A stretch of 64,000 nt of DNA, from positions 495,001-559,000 of the forward strand of contig JAOTOL010001457.1 in assembly GCA_034440575.1 (NCBI GenBank). Direction: 5' to 3'. This stretch comes from Imbricaverruca yamaguchii. Its lineage: Eukaryota; Arthropoda; Thecostraca; Neoverrucidae. Shown here piece by piece: positions 21,644 through 32,815 of the stretch. The position numbers and the translations under genes are program-made. Position 1 is the stretch's first letter. Each line of letters starts with the position of its first letter. The notes under the pieces are model-generated. The model was not told where the DNA came from. It saw nothing but the letters and a program-made list of their open reading frames with translations, and did no database searches.

Positions 21644-23575
21644 AATCTAGTATTGTACAGGTGTGTGCGTGTGTGTCTGATTGGAGGTTCGTGGAAGTGT
21701 AGATGATCTGAGATGGTAGTGGTCTGCGAATAGGTTTGCTATTGTTTTTGGGTCTGTTGTGGTGTTGTGTCTCAATGTGATGGCTTTGATTGGGGGTCTT
21801 TGTCGGTGTTGGAATGTTTTCAAAGGTGTCCAGATTTCGACGAGAGGTTAACTCTGTTAAATTGGATGATAAATGTGTTCCAAGAGGTTTTTTTGTGTGT
21901 TTTTAATGATGTTTTTACATTGTGTTCTGAGTTGTTTGTATATTGTGAGTGTTTCTGGTGTGTGGTGTATTTCATATCTGTGGCGTGCGTGGTTCCTCGC
22001 GCGGATCGCCCGGTGGCAGTCATCACTCCACCAGGGAGCCGCGCAAGGTTTGTGTTGGCGTCGTGGTTTTGTTTGTGGTATGTATTGATGTGCTGTGGTG
22101 ATGAGTATATCTGCAAATTGTTCTGGTGATTATTGGAGGTTGTGGGCTGTTTGGACTGCTAAGGATTCTGATAAAGGGTTCCAGGAGGCTATTTGTGGTT
22201 CCACCGGCCAGGCTGGGGATTGGGGGGGGGGGGCAGTGGTCGGGATTTGGGTGAAGGTAATGGTGATGGATGCTTGGTCGCTGAAGTGTGGGTCTGTATC
22301 GGTTCTCCAGGATAGGGTAAGGGCTAGGCGTGATGCGTCTGGGGTTGTCGGGAGGTGGGATCCAATTGGGAAGACGTGAAGACGTAGGTTGGTGATCCGG
22401 TGTTGAGTATTGTGAGGTTGTGTTTGTTCGCTAATGCGATGAGTAAGCGAGCTCTGTTGTCAGGTGCTATTGTGCTTGGATTCCATAGTGTGTAGTGTGA
22501 GTTGAAGTCTCCGGTTAATATTACTGGAGTGTTAACCCGCGCCGTCTTTCCGGTCAGATCCTCACACCCCGTCTCGGGGGGGGGGGTTAGTAACCCCCGT
22601 CTAAAATCCAAACTAAGCGTCGCATGAAAACGAAAGAGGTGTCATCGGAAAGCGCTTGACGAGTAGGGTTCGGGTCCACCCTAAAAACAACTTCTCCAAA
22701 AGTGACGTCACCAGGGGGGCTAGATTTTCACGACTTTTCACGACTTGCATTATGTTTTTGTCTCTGGGGAGTACATTTTCGGGGATATTTGAGAGAGAAA
22801 AAATTAGGAATGAGAAAAGGACAACGTAATCGACCAGGGTCATACATTCTTTGGCCCCATAAAAACAAAAATGTTAATCTTTCAAAATTTCACAATTTTG
22901 AGTTTCACTTTGAGGGATATATGAAAAATTATTTGGAATGAGAAAAGGACTGCGAAATCGACCAGGGCTATAATTTTTCTCCATCCCCCCCCCCCACAAT
23001 TTGTTTTACTATTTATTTTTAGTTTTCAAGTTTTCTTTGATTTTCCTTTTTCAATAGGTAGAGAAGACCGAAAAACGTTGTTGGAAGTCAACTTTCCGTA
23101 ATAAAAAATGCTTACTTTAGCCAGAATCCTCTATTTGAACTTCAAGTTGGCAAATACGCAAAATCTATATGTAGTCAAAAACGAAAAAAGATAATCTCCA
23201 CTCGTACGTTTTGTTCCATCGCTAAAGATAACCAAACGCTGAAAGTTTCATTAGCCTATCTGTATCCGTTAAAGCGTGACGACTGTTTAAACTTTTTTGG
23301 AGGTGACCTCATTTGACCTTCACTAACTCGTTGGTCGTAGATGACCTGACTTCAAAATTTTGAATCAGCATGCCAAATTGACGTGGGAAAAGGTATGCCA
23401 AATTTGGGCGCGCTGTCTCACGCCGTTCGTCCAATATCCGCTTAAAACCTGAGGGAGGGCGGTTGAAGACCCCCCGCCGAGACAGGACGGGTTAATTTGG
23501 CCAAGTGCTTTGTCTAGTTCCGAAAGGACTTCTGTGTTCCGTGAGGTGGGGGGTCGTATATGTTAATGAATGTGT
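21644..23575 (-). pseudogene. NLR-C copy a, endonuclease-RT linker fragment, split by PB copy 2
   Basis: On the minus strand the endonuclease reads LINIYDPP near 23560, then PB copy 2. It resumes NTPVILTGDFNSHYTLWNPS (GDFN present), DNRARLLIALANKHNLTILN and TGSPTYVF. After frame changes come the WWSDDCHRAI-type linker and KTSWNTF near 21870. Coding similarity stops at the palindrome at 21643. It aligns to C2 (25640-27252) at high identity by eye, in opposite orientation. It lacks ORF1 and the RT palm. Confidence 0.82.
22536..23491 (+). mobile_element. PB copy 2: TTAA-flanked non-autonomous DNA transposon, 956 bp
   Basis: TTAA flanks both ends (22532-22535, 23492-23495). The termini are CCCGCGCCGTCT and its imperfect inverse (CCCGTCCTGTCT). 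C2 at 25735-25745 carries the uninterrupted target (CCAAATTAACACC), which proves TTAA was duplicated on insertion. There is no coding capacity. An internal segment (GAGAAAAGGAC..CGACCAGGG) is duplicated at about 22815 and 22940. This is the only uninterrupted copy in the window. Confidence 0.88.
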
Positions 23576-24115
23576 AAGCTGGGCTTATACACCTACACAC
23601 TGGACACAAACCTAACATAACATCCCATTTCCGCCTTTGCACACAAGCACTACCTTCCCGCCCATCTAACCCATCTTCAGCACTTCAAGACCAGCTTCTT
23701 CAAGTTCAACTCTAGCCTCTACATCTGCCTCTACGTTCTACATCTTCTACACCGTCAGGACCAACTCTACTGTCTACTTAACCAGGTCAGCCCGGCGGTG
23801 CTGCAACTCCTTCCCATCCCAGGCTCCCACCAAACCCCTACCCGACTTTCCCTCTAATGCCCTCTGCACGATCTTTATCTGATCTCTCTATCCGTGCTCT
23901 CTTTGAGCACAGCTCCTGATTTCTTTGTGTGTTCCTTAATTTTATCTGCCCCCACTTCCTTAATTTTATCTGCCCCCACACCTGTCGGGCTCTCTTCGCG
24001 CACTTCTTCACCATCCGCCAAATTTGTATAGTGCATCGTGTGCCACTCACCTGCCATTTTCACTCGGTACCCAACATCACAAAACAACAGAACTCCAACA
24101 TCATCAACACAAGCA

Positions 24116-25330
24116 TGGACACCACCGATGCATCACCCACGGGAGATTTCTTTATTTGCTGCCGGGGGACGGGGAGCCAATGGACACCCTGGACCCCTGG
24201 CTGGTGGATGGAGAATCTCCCACTACACAGGGGCGCCCCTACACGCAAAACCACTACGATCAGGGGCGCTCCTAATACAAGCCGACGCATACTTGCTCAC
24301 CAAAATTAAACACATTCATGGAACACCGATTACTATCACACCAGCCACAAACATGAACACCAGTCAAGGCACGATCATGGCCCGGGAGGTGGTCGATATA
24401 CTGGCGGAGACACTGGTCCGCAAACTTGGGGACCAGGGCGTCTCCGCTGTGTACCGGCCGCCCCCGTGGCCAGGATACACCACAACACACCTACTCATAC
24501 TGACTTTCAAAACACGCATACCACCAACACACATCAAAGCCGGATACTTGCGATGCACCGTCACGTCACGCGCACCCCTCCGCGGTGTCAAGTGTCAAAG
24601 ATACGGGCACACAGGGGGGGGGGTGCATGCGCACGAGCACACCTCACCGACACCTGCACCAGCGGCTAACTGTGCTGCGCCGCCTGCGGGGGGGGGGGGG
24701 ACTACGCGGCCTCGGATGGGTCCTGCCCTCGGTGGATGGAGGAGCTGGAGGTGTTCCGCCGGATCCACCTTGAGGGCATGGACCCATACCGGGTCAGGGC
24801 GTTGGTCCAGGACTCGCCGGCGGCGTGGCCGGCTCGTCGCACAGAGCTGGGCTCACGCAAACAACTGCCACCACCACTATCCAACGTAGAATACCCGGCT
24901 CTGCCAACACCCTCCCAACAGGAACACAACACAAATGCCAACACAGAACAACCACAGCCCCAGTACACGCGAACACCACCTAACACTAACACACGCAAAA
25001 CAAGACCACCAACACCAGGACCTTCAAACCACCGTCAAGCCACTCAAACCTGTCCACTCCAACATACTACCGACCATCGCCACCAGAATACCAACCATCC
25101 GAAGCATCCGAAGCATCCCCACAAACCACACACACATTGGACAGATCACCTACCCACACACATATCAGAACACAGACCCGGAGGAGCAGACGGACCGAGA
25201 ACACAGCACAACTGACTCGGACACCACGACCCCCCCAAACGCGACACCACCATCTACTCAGCCACACAGGCCAACAAAGAGCACAACCAAGAAACAACCA
25301 TCATCTAAACGCCCACACACCCGCGCTAAC
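24116..25330 (+). pseudogene. NLR-C copy 2 ORF1, gag-like
   Basis: The start MDTTDASPTGDFF is homologous to Cb and C3. A frameshift near 24170-24230 moves to LIQADAYLLTKIKHIHGTPI, NMNTSQGTIMAREVVDILAE, QGVSAVYRPPPWPG and THIKAGYLRC. The zinc-knuckle region (KCQRYGHTGG) is frameshifted by an expanded G run at about 24616-24625; a second G run lies at about 24690-24700. A proline/threonine/histidine-rich tail follows. These G tracts are probably slippage errors. Confidence 0.78.
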
Positions 25331-25879
25331 GCATACAAACAACGAACACAATACTGCAATGGAATACACACGGACTCAGAGGACACTGGCCAGAATTCAA
25401 ACACTGCGCACTACAATCAAATCATATAGCACTCTGCATACAAGAAACTCACTTCATACCCAACGACCCATGTCAATTTAACATTCCTCAATACTCACCA
25501 CACAGACAAGACACACACAACACACAAAGGTCACGCGGTGTATCCACATACATTAAGAACACTACACCACATCGGTTGATACACTTCAGCACCATAGTAG
25601 ATATACTGATAACAGAAATACACCTCCACAACACAGCTTATACACTCATTAACATATACGACCCCCCCCCCCCCTCCTCACGGAACACAGAAACCCTTTC
25701 GGGACTATACAAAGCACTTGACCAAATTAACACCCCGGTAATATTAACAGGAAACTTCAATTCACATCACACACTATGGAATCCAAGCACAATAGCACCT
25801 GACAACAGAGCTCGCACACTCGTCACACTAGCGAACAAACACAACCTAACAATACTCAACACCGGATCACCAACCTACC

Positions 25880-26467
25880 CAAGGATGCGGAGCCGGAAAA
25901 ATTTTGGACGGCTCCGGCTCAGACTCCGGCTCCGGAGAAGTGTCCCGGCTCCGACTCCGACTCCGGCTCCGAGCAAAATGTCCCGGCGGCTCCGGCTCCG
26001 GCTCCGGGCAAAATGTACCGGCTCCGGCGGCTCCGGCTTTGGCTCCGGCTCCGTACATCCCAAACGTGATCGATCCATTAAGTAAGAGCTAGGGGGATGT
26101 TTTTTTAATAAAAAAAAGTCAGCCGCGACCACCGGGCGCTGCATGACCGATGCAGTCGATGCGTCCCTAAACTCCAATAACCGACCAGCCGCGACTACTC
26201 AGGGGCGTAAACTTCAGACAATTATAAGCAACTTTCCCATGTAAACCCTGTAAACCCATGCAATCTATCTTTATACTAGGTATAATGTGTTCATTTCGTG
26301 TTTGCTAATTTTGCTTAATTTACATCTCTTTCGGAGTCGGAGCCGCCATGCTTTTGACGGCTCCGGTTCCGACTCCGGCTCCGAGTAAAATGTTCCGGCG
26401 GCTCCGGCTCCGGCTCCGGCTCCGGGAGAAATGTTCCGGCTCCGGCGGCTCCGGCTCGGCATCCCTG
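25880..26467 (+). mobile_element. hAT-like non-autonomous transposon rich in CCGGCT repeats, 588 bp
   Basis: An exact 8-bp target duplication AACCTACC (25872-25879 and 26468-26475) and inverted ends CAAGGATGCGGAGCCGG / CAGGGATGCCGAGCCGG define it. An 8-bp duplication with CARGGATGC-like ends is the hAT pattern. C3 (30470-30485) shows the uninterrupted site. Both subterminal regions are arrays of GGCTCCGGCTCC with ..AAAATGTYCCGG spacers. The centre (26085-26330) is AT-rich and includes a SINE-like fragment. It has no transposase. Confidence 0.85.
26118..26187 (+). repeat. SINE/LINE 3'-end fragment inside the hAT-like element
   Basis: GCGCTGCATGACCGATGCAG, then TCGATGCGTCCCTAAACTCC, then AATAACCGACC aligns with the 3' part of the SINE at 36659-36744 and with the 3' end of NLR-G (37034-37100, minus strand). 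There is no tRNA-like head. Confidence 0.65.
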
Positions 26468-27235
26468 AACCTACCTCGTCCGAATTGGCGCCCACCTCCC
26501 CACAACCCCAGACGTAACCCTCTCATCACCACGCCTAGCCCTTACCCTATCATGGACCGCCGATACAGACCCACACTTCAGCGACCACGCACCCATCACC
26601 ATTACCTTCACCCAAATCCCGACCACTGCCCCCGCCCCCAATCCTCAGCCTGGCCGGTGGAACCTCAAAAAAAGGCCTCCTAGAACCCTTTCTCAGAACC
26701 CTTAGCAGTCCAAACAGCCCAAAACCCCCCAATTATCACCAGAACAATTTGCAGGCATACTCATCACCACAGCACATCATCACATACCACAAACAAAACC
26801 ACGACGCCAATACACACCTCGCGCGGCTTTCTGGTGGAGTGATGACTGTCACCGGGCGATCCGTACGATGAACCACGCATGCCACAGTTATGAAAGACAC
26901 CGCACACCAGAGACACTCACAATATATAAACAACTCAGAACACAATGTAATAACATCATTAAAAGCGCAAACAAGACCTCTTGGAACACATTAGCACCCA
27001 ATTTAACAGATTTACACCTCTCGGCGAAATCTGGAAACTTCTGAAAACATTCCAACACCGACAAAGACCCCCAATCAAAGCCATCACACTTAGACACAAC
27101 AACACCACAACAGACCCACAAACAATAGCAAACCTATTCGCAGACTACTACCATCTCAGATCATCTACACTTCCACGAAACCCACTTTCCAATCAGACAC
27201 ACACGCACACACCTTTACAACACTAGATTTACACT

Positions 27236-27267
27236 TACAGAACTACAATTATAATTGTAGTTCTGTA
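27236..27267. repeat. Palindrome at the C2/D2 junction
   Basis: Arms of 15 bases around a central AT. It equals the core of the palindrome at 21602-21643. Confidence 0.92.
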
Positions 27268-27870
27268 TTGTAGGACAAATGTACGTAAGGAGAAATGTAC
27301 GTATGGCAGATGTACGTAAGCAAATGTACGTAAGCAAATGTACATCGGCGCAAATGTACGTTTGGCAATTGTACGTAAGCGCAGATGTACGTATGGCTAA
27401 TGCACGTAAGCGCAAATGTACGTATGGCAAATATACGTATGCGCAAATGTACGTATGCGCAAAAGCAAATGTACGTATGAGCAAAAGTACGTAAGCGCAA
27501 ATGTACGTATGCGCAAAAGTGCGTAAGCACAAATGTAAGTAAGGGCAAAAGTACGTCAGTGCAACAGTACATACACGTAAAAGAATGCATGATGAAATAT
27601 ACGCATGAGCCAATATAAGTGCATATAGGGTTACGTGCCTTTGCGTTTAAGCACATTTGGTTAGGTACATATGACATACGTATATTTGTTCTTAGGTACA
27701 TTCGCGCATACGTACATTTGCGCATACGTACATTTGCGCATACGTACATATGCGCATACGTACAATTTCCGTACGTGCATTTACGCATACTTACATTTAG
27801 CCTTACGTACATTTGCGTTCACATACATTTGCGCTTACGTACTTTCGCGCATACTTCTTTCAGGTTTTGC
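27253..27870. repeat. 16-bp GTAC minisatellite in two opposed arms (D2)
   Basis: From about 27280 to 27560 the unit reads GTACGTAAGCGCAAAT; from about 27640 to 27850 it reads in the opposite sense (GCGCATACGTACATTT). The array is thus a large imperfect foldback. It lies exactly between C2 and the leader of C3. The long cysteine- and tyrosine-rich open frames over it follow from the repeat and are not genes. Confidence 0.9.
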
Positions 27871-28677
27871 ACGCCCCCAAACGAACGGATCTGACGCCAA
27901 GCCGTGGATTGAACTGTTGGAGGCCACGAGCGATTGGCCAGCAAGAGTTCTGGGAGGAGGAAGGAGCAGACATCGGCCGACTGCTTCGGGACCGAAGTTG
28001 GAGGAGGCGCCGCCTACTACCTGCCACCTACCACCTACACCAATACATATACATATACCTACACACAACGCACACAAACACCGCCCCCAATCCACCCTAC
28101 ACCTACGAACACTACCTTCCCGCCCTGCTAACCTATCTTCACCTATCTTCAACTTCAAGCTTCTAGATCGACTCTTCAGCATCTTCTCTACCACATCGCC
28201 TCTACATCAGCCTCTACGAGCTCCTACATCTGCATCTACGTGCTCTTATAGCAGCCTCTACATATCCAAGACCGATCTTCTGTGCCACATTGCAATACCG
28301 CTTCGTCTTCACTTCGGCTTCATCTACCCACCAGGCCACTACTTACTACAAGGTCAGTCCGGCGATGCTGTCACTCCCCCACCCAGGAACCCCCCAAACC
28401 ACCACCCGATCTTCCCTCTAGTGCCCTCTGCACGATCTTTATCTGATATATCTATCCGTGCTCTCTTTAAGCACAGTTTCTGATTGCATTGTGTATCCTT
28501 CGTCTTTCTCTGTCCCCACTGTTACACCTGTCGGGCTTTCTTCATGCCCTTCTGAACCCCTCCGCCAAAACTTGTAATTACTGTACTCTGTTCACTGTGT
28601 CACACTACGCCACACACCTGCCATAACCCCCTTTAACCAACACCACCAACAAACCAAACGCTCACAACATCACAAAC

Positions 28678-29890
28678 ATGAACACCGCAACCCACCCAAC
28701 TGGCGAGTTCTTCCTTTGCCACCGGGGGGACGGTGAGCCTATGGGCTCCCTCGACCCCTGGTTGGTGGAGTGAGAAATCTCCAGATACACAGGGGTGCCC
28801 CTGATCGCGAAACAACTCAGATCGGGGGCACTCCTCATACAAGCACATTCCGATATAGACGGCATGATTCTACCACCAATACACGAAATCCACAACACAC
28901 CGATCTCGATCACCCCAGCCACAAAACTTAACACATCACAGGGCACCATGCACGCACGGGAGCTGTCCGGTATCGCGGTGGAGACCGTTGTCTCCAGGAT
29001 GGAGAAGCAGGGTGTCTCTGCCGCATACAGGCCGGCTCCCAGACCAGGGCAACCACCATCACACATCATCCTGACTTTCAGCACCCGGACCCCACCAACA
29101 CACATCAAAGCGGGGTATCTCCGCTACACCGTCACTCCACGCGCACCCCTCACGCGGCGCTGTAAGAAGTGCCAACGCTACAGCCACTCCGCGGGGTGCC
29201 ACCACTCCAACACACACATATGCGGCCGATGCGCACAACCACACAGCACCGACACATGCCAAAGCGGCGAGGCCTGCTGCGCCGCCTGCGGGGGGAGCAC
29301 GAGGCTGGGGACAGGACCTGCCCCCGGTGGATGACGGAGAAAGAAATTATCCGCCTAGTCCACCTGGAGTGCATGGACCTGTCCCCAAGAGGGCGGTGTC
29401 CGACCCACTGGTGGCGTGGCCGACCCGCCGGGCAGAGTCGGGACCATACAGAGCGCCACCACCACCACGTGACTGCACCAAATACCAGGTTCTGCCAACA
29501 CCCACGACCACGCGACACAAACACACCACGGACACCTACCCAACAAATTCCCACCAACGTAGGACGCGCGCACCAACACCAGCAAACCCTACAGGCCAGC
29601 GACCGGTACACCAAGCATCACCACCACCACGAACCCGGCAACCGACATCATACCCACCCTCCGAATCCCCACTGGCTCCACCCCAGCAGCCAACAACCTC
29701 CCCCTACCCACAGACCTCACCCTCAACGGATGAGTCACCAACAAACACAATCCGCACGTACACCGACAGGGACACAGACATAGAGGAACACACTGACACC
29801 GGACACTCACCAACAGACACATACCGGACCATCTCCCTACACCAACTACCACTCCGCCCATCAACAGCCACCCCTCACTCACCAAAAAAA
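28678..29890 (+). pseudogene. NLR-C copy 3 ORF1, gag-like, CCHC knuckles
   Basis: The start is MNTATHPTGEFFLCHRGDGE. One in-frame stop lies near 28771. The frame continues LRSGALLIQAHSDIDGMILP, KLNTSQGTMHARELSGIAVE, QGVSAAYRPAPRPGQPPSHI and THIKAGYLRYTVTPRAPLTR. The zinc knuckles are CKKCQRYSHSAGCHHSNTHI, CGRCAQPHSTDTC and CCAAC. After one frameshift comes the conserved TCPRWMTEKEIIRLVHLE block. A basic, proline/threonine-rich tail ends near 29890. Homologues bind element RNA. Confidence 0.83.
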
Positions 29891-29959
29891 AGCCAATGAA
29901 AAGCTCAAAAAGACCCAACTCACCGAAAAGACCGCACATGCGCGCCAACACCCAAAAAC

Positions 29960-31015
29960 AATGAACACAATCATATAATGGAACACACACGGATTCATTA
30001 GACACTGGCCTGAATTTAAACATTATGCACTAGAAACAAATCACATAGCACTATGCATTCAATAAACACACTTCCAAACCTAACGACCCATATCAATTTC
30101 ACATCCTGCACACTACAGAGACACGACACACACAACCCCAACAGATCAGGCGGTGTATGCACATACATTAGGAGCACGACCCCTCACCGCCTGATACGTT
30201 TCGACACCACGGCAGACATACTACTAACTGAAATTCATGTACACAACGTAGCTTACACGCTCATCAACATTTACGATCCACCCTCGCCAAACACAGAAAC
30301 ACTCTCGGAACTAAATAAAGCATTTAACCAAATTCCCACACCCATCATTCTCACCGGAGATCTCAACTCACACCACCCCCTATGGGACACCCGCACAACG
30401 CAACCCGATCACAGAGCACACACACTCATCGCAATAGCCACACAGCATAATCTCACAATACTCAACACCGGCTCACCAACCTATCTCGTACCAATCCGCT
30501 CCCACCTCCCTACGACCCCAGATTTCACACTTGCTTCCTCACGTATAGCCCTCACTTTGTCATGGACATCCGACTCCGATCCACACTTCAGCGACCACGC
30601 ACCTATCACCATTACCTTTCACCAAATCTCGATCACTGGCCCACCCAACCTCCAGACAGGCCGGTGGAACCTCAAAAAAGCAACCTGGACCCAATTTTCA
30701 GATTCCTTGGCCGCACAAAAAACCAACAATCCCCAACTATCACCAGAACAATTCGCAGACATACCCATCACCACAGCACATCAACACATACCACAAACAA
30801 AACCACGACGCGAACACAAACCTCGCGCGGCTCCCTGGTGGAGTGATGACTGTCACCGGGCGATCCGTGCGAGGAACCACGCACGCCATAGATATGAAAG
30901 ACATCGCACACCAGAAACACCAACAATATACAAACAACTCAGAACACAATGTAAGACCATCATTAAAAACGCAAAAAAGACTTCCTGGAATTTTTTTTTG
31001 CACCCAATTGAATAG
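29960..31015 (+). pseudogene. NLR-C copy 3 ORF2, APE endonuclease and linker
   Basis: The domain starts near 29960 (WNTHGFIRHWPEFKHYALET). Two stops precede the long open frame 30053-31015, which shows TEIHVHNVAYTLINIYDPPS, PIILTGDLNSHHPLWDTRTT (GDFN is GDLN), NLTILNTGSPTYLVPIRSHL, SDPHFSDHAPITITFH with the catalytic SDH, and the linker RAAPWWSDDCHRAIRARNHA. It ends at a T-run (31000-31009) where the frame is lost. Confidence 0.85.
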
Positions 31016-32500
31016 ATTCACACCTTTCGGCGAAATTTGGCCACTCCTCAAGACCTTTCAACATAGACAAAGACCGCCATGCAAATCAATCGCACTTACA
31101 CACAACAACAACACTGTCACAGACCAACAAACAATCGCAAACATATTCGCACATCACTACCATATCAGACTGTCTACACTTCCACGAACACCCCCACCTC
31201 CAATCAGACACACACGCCCACACCTATACAACACTAGATTTACACTTACAGAACTACAATTAGCAATCGCACAGACAAGTAACACAAGTGTAGAACCGGA
31301 CAGCATTCACTATTCTTTCTTCAAACACCTACCAATGTCAGCACTGCACACACTACTCAACAATTACAATACCTCATGGACCACACATACATACCCACAA
31401 ACATGGTTACACGCTTCTCTCATACTCATACCTAAACCAAACACGGACTCAACATTTTGCACTTCCTATCGCTCTATTGCCCTCACTAGCTGCTTCCACA
31501 AACTATTCGAACGTCTTGTGAAAAAACGCCTTCTCTATATCATTCAAACACAAAGCTTAATCTCTCCTCTTCAACAAGGCTTCCTTCCTAATCGATCATG
31601 TCTAGACAACCTCACTTACCTCATCAAAAACATCCAGGAAGCGGCAGCAAGGAAACGTTCCACGGTCGCCGTACCGTCTTCCTGGATTTAAAACAAGCCT
31701 ATGACAACATCCATCAACATAACAGCACTACTACAACACTCGCACAATATAGACATACAAGGCAGACTGATACACTACCTACATTTTTATTTACTCAACA
31801 AATCTTTTCAAGTAAAAATTGTGCGCCACACTTCAGACTCCAAATTCCCCACAACCGGTTTAATGCACGGTTCAGTTCTCTGCCCCCTACTCCTCATTTT
31901 AGCTCTAATTTCAATCATCACCGACAACTTTTCGACTAAAATTGCAATCTACGCCAATGATATAGTACTACGGACATCAATAGAAGCACCAGCACACGCA
32001 CACACATAACAGTATTACAACAGGCACTAACAGAACTCCACAACAAACTTGCCACACTAAACCTTCACATCGCACCACTCAAATCCAAATGCATGATTTT
32101 CGGTTACAACAGAGACACAAGCATACAACCCCTAAAAATAAACACATCGCCCATTCCCTTTGTCACCACAACAAAATGTATAGGTATCACATTAGACCCA
32201 CGGCTAACTTTTCGGCCACACCTCCTAGACATACAAAAACGCGCCTCAAAAAGAATCAACATACTATGAGCACTTTCTGGCACGCACTGGGGATCCGACC
32301 AAAACACACTTCTAACCCTTTACAAATCACTCATTCGGCCAATTATGGAATACGGATCCCCACTCTTCGAAAACGCAGCTAAATCAAGCCTCAAAATGAT
32401 AGATTCTATTCTACGTCAATGCCTACAAATAATCACAGGAGCTTACATCACCTCACCTTCTCATGCTCTTCACATATACAACCACATCCCAGAAATATAG
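31010..32500 (+). pseudogene. NLR-C copy 3 ORF2, reverse transcriptase, mutated active site
   Basis: The frame from about 31010 reads LNRFTPFGEIWPLLKTFQHR, TNTSVEPDSIHYSFFKHLPM, LHASLILIPKPNTD, CTSYRSIALTSCFHKLFERL and LISPLQQGFLPNRSCLDNLT. Motif A is VFLDLKQAYDNIH, after a frameshift near 31680, and motif B is TTGLMHGSVLCPLL. The catalytic YADD is YAND (IYANDIVL, about 31950). The thumb reads TTKCIGITLDPRLTFRPHLL, YKSLIRPIMEYGSPLFENAA. Stops occur near 32007, 32268 and 32500. Confidence 0.83.
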
Positions 32501-32815
32501 CACAGACGGACAGAAGCACTACTTAGGTACCACTACAAGACACAACTCACGAAACAACACCCCTGTACCCAGGCACTAAAACTCCGCACAGCATGCATTC
32601 ACCAACTCATGAAATCAACACGACTAACTGCAACGGGCTGCCGCATACACAGAGACGCCAACACACTAGATATAACACTACCATCGACAGCACCACTCCC
32701 ACAACCCATCGCATGGTGGAAACAACCGACACCCAGCACACACTTCCTAATTAACAATCCGAAAAATACATACACACACGCAGAAATACAGCAACTATTA
32801 CTACAATTAACAGCA

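Larger units (their letters stand above)
23580..27252 (+). mobile_element. NLR-C copy 2, 3'-truncated, carries a hAT-like insertion
   Basis: The leader (23580-24110) matches the C3 leader in its CTACATCTGCCTCTACG and CCCGGCGGTGCTG-type segments. ORF1, endonuclease and the RT linker follow. The element stops in the RT N-terminal region at CAGAACTACAATTA, where the D array begins. C3 continues past this point (31245-31265), so C2 is truncated rather than complete. Confidence 0.8.
25340..27252 (+). pseudogene. NLR-C copy 2 ORF2: endonuclease and RT linker
   Basis: The start reads LQWNTHGLRGHWPEFKHCAL, then IALCIQETHF with the catalytic Glu, TEIHLHNTAYTLINIYDPPP, NTPVILTGNFNSHHTLWNPS (GDFN has become GNFN, a lost catalytic Asp) and NHNLTILNTGSPTYP. 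The hAT-like element interrupts at 25880-26467. Beyond it are the SDH region in broken frame, WWSDDCHRAI-type linker codons and KLLKTFQHRQRPPIKAI near 27040. Translation is impossible as one frame. Confidence 0.8.
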
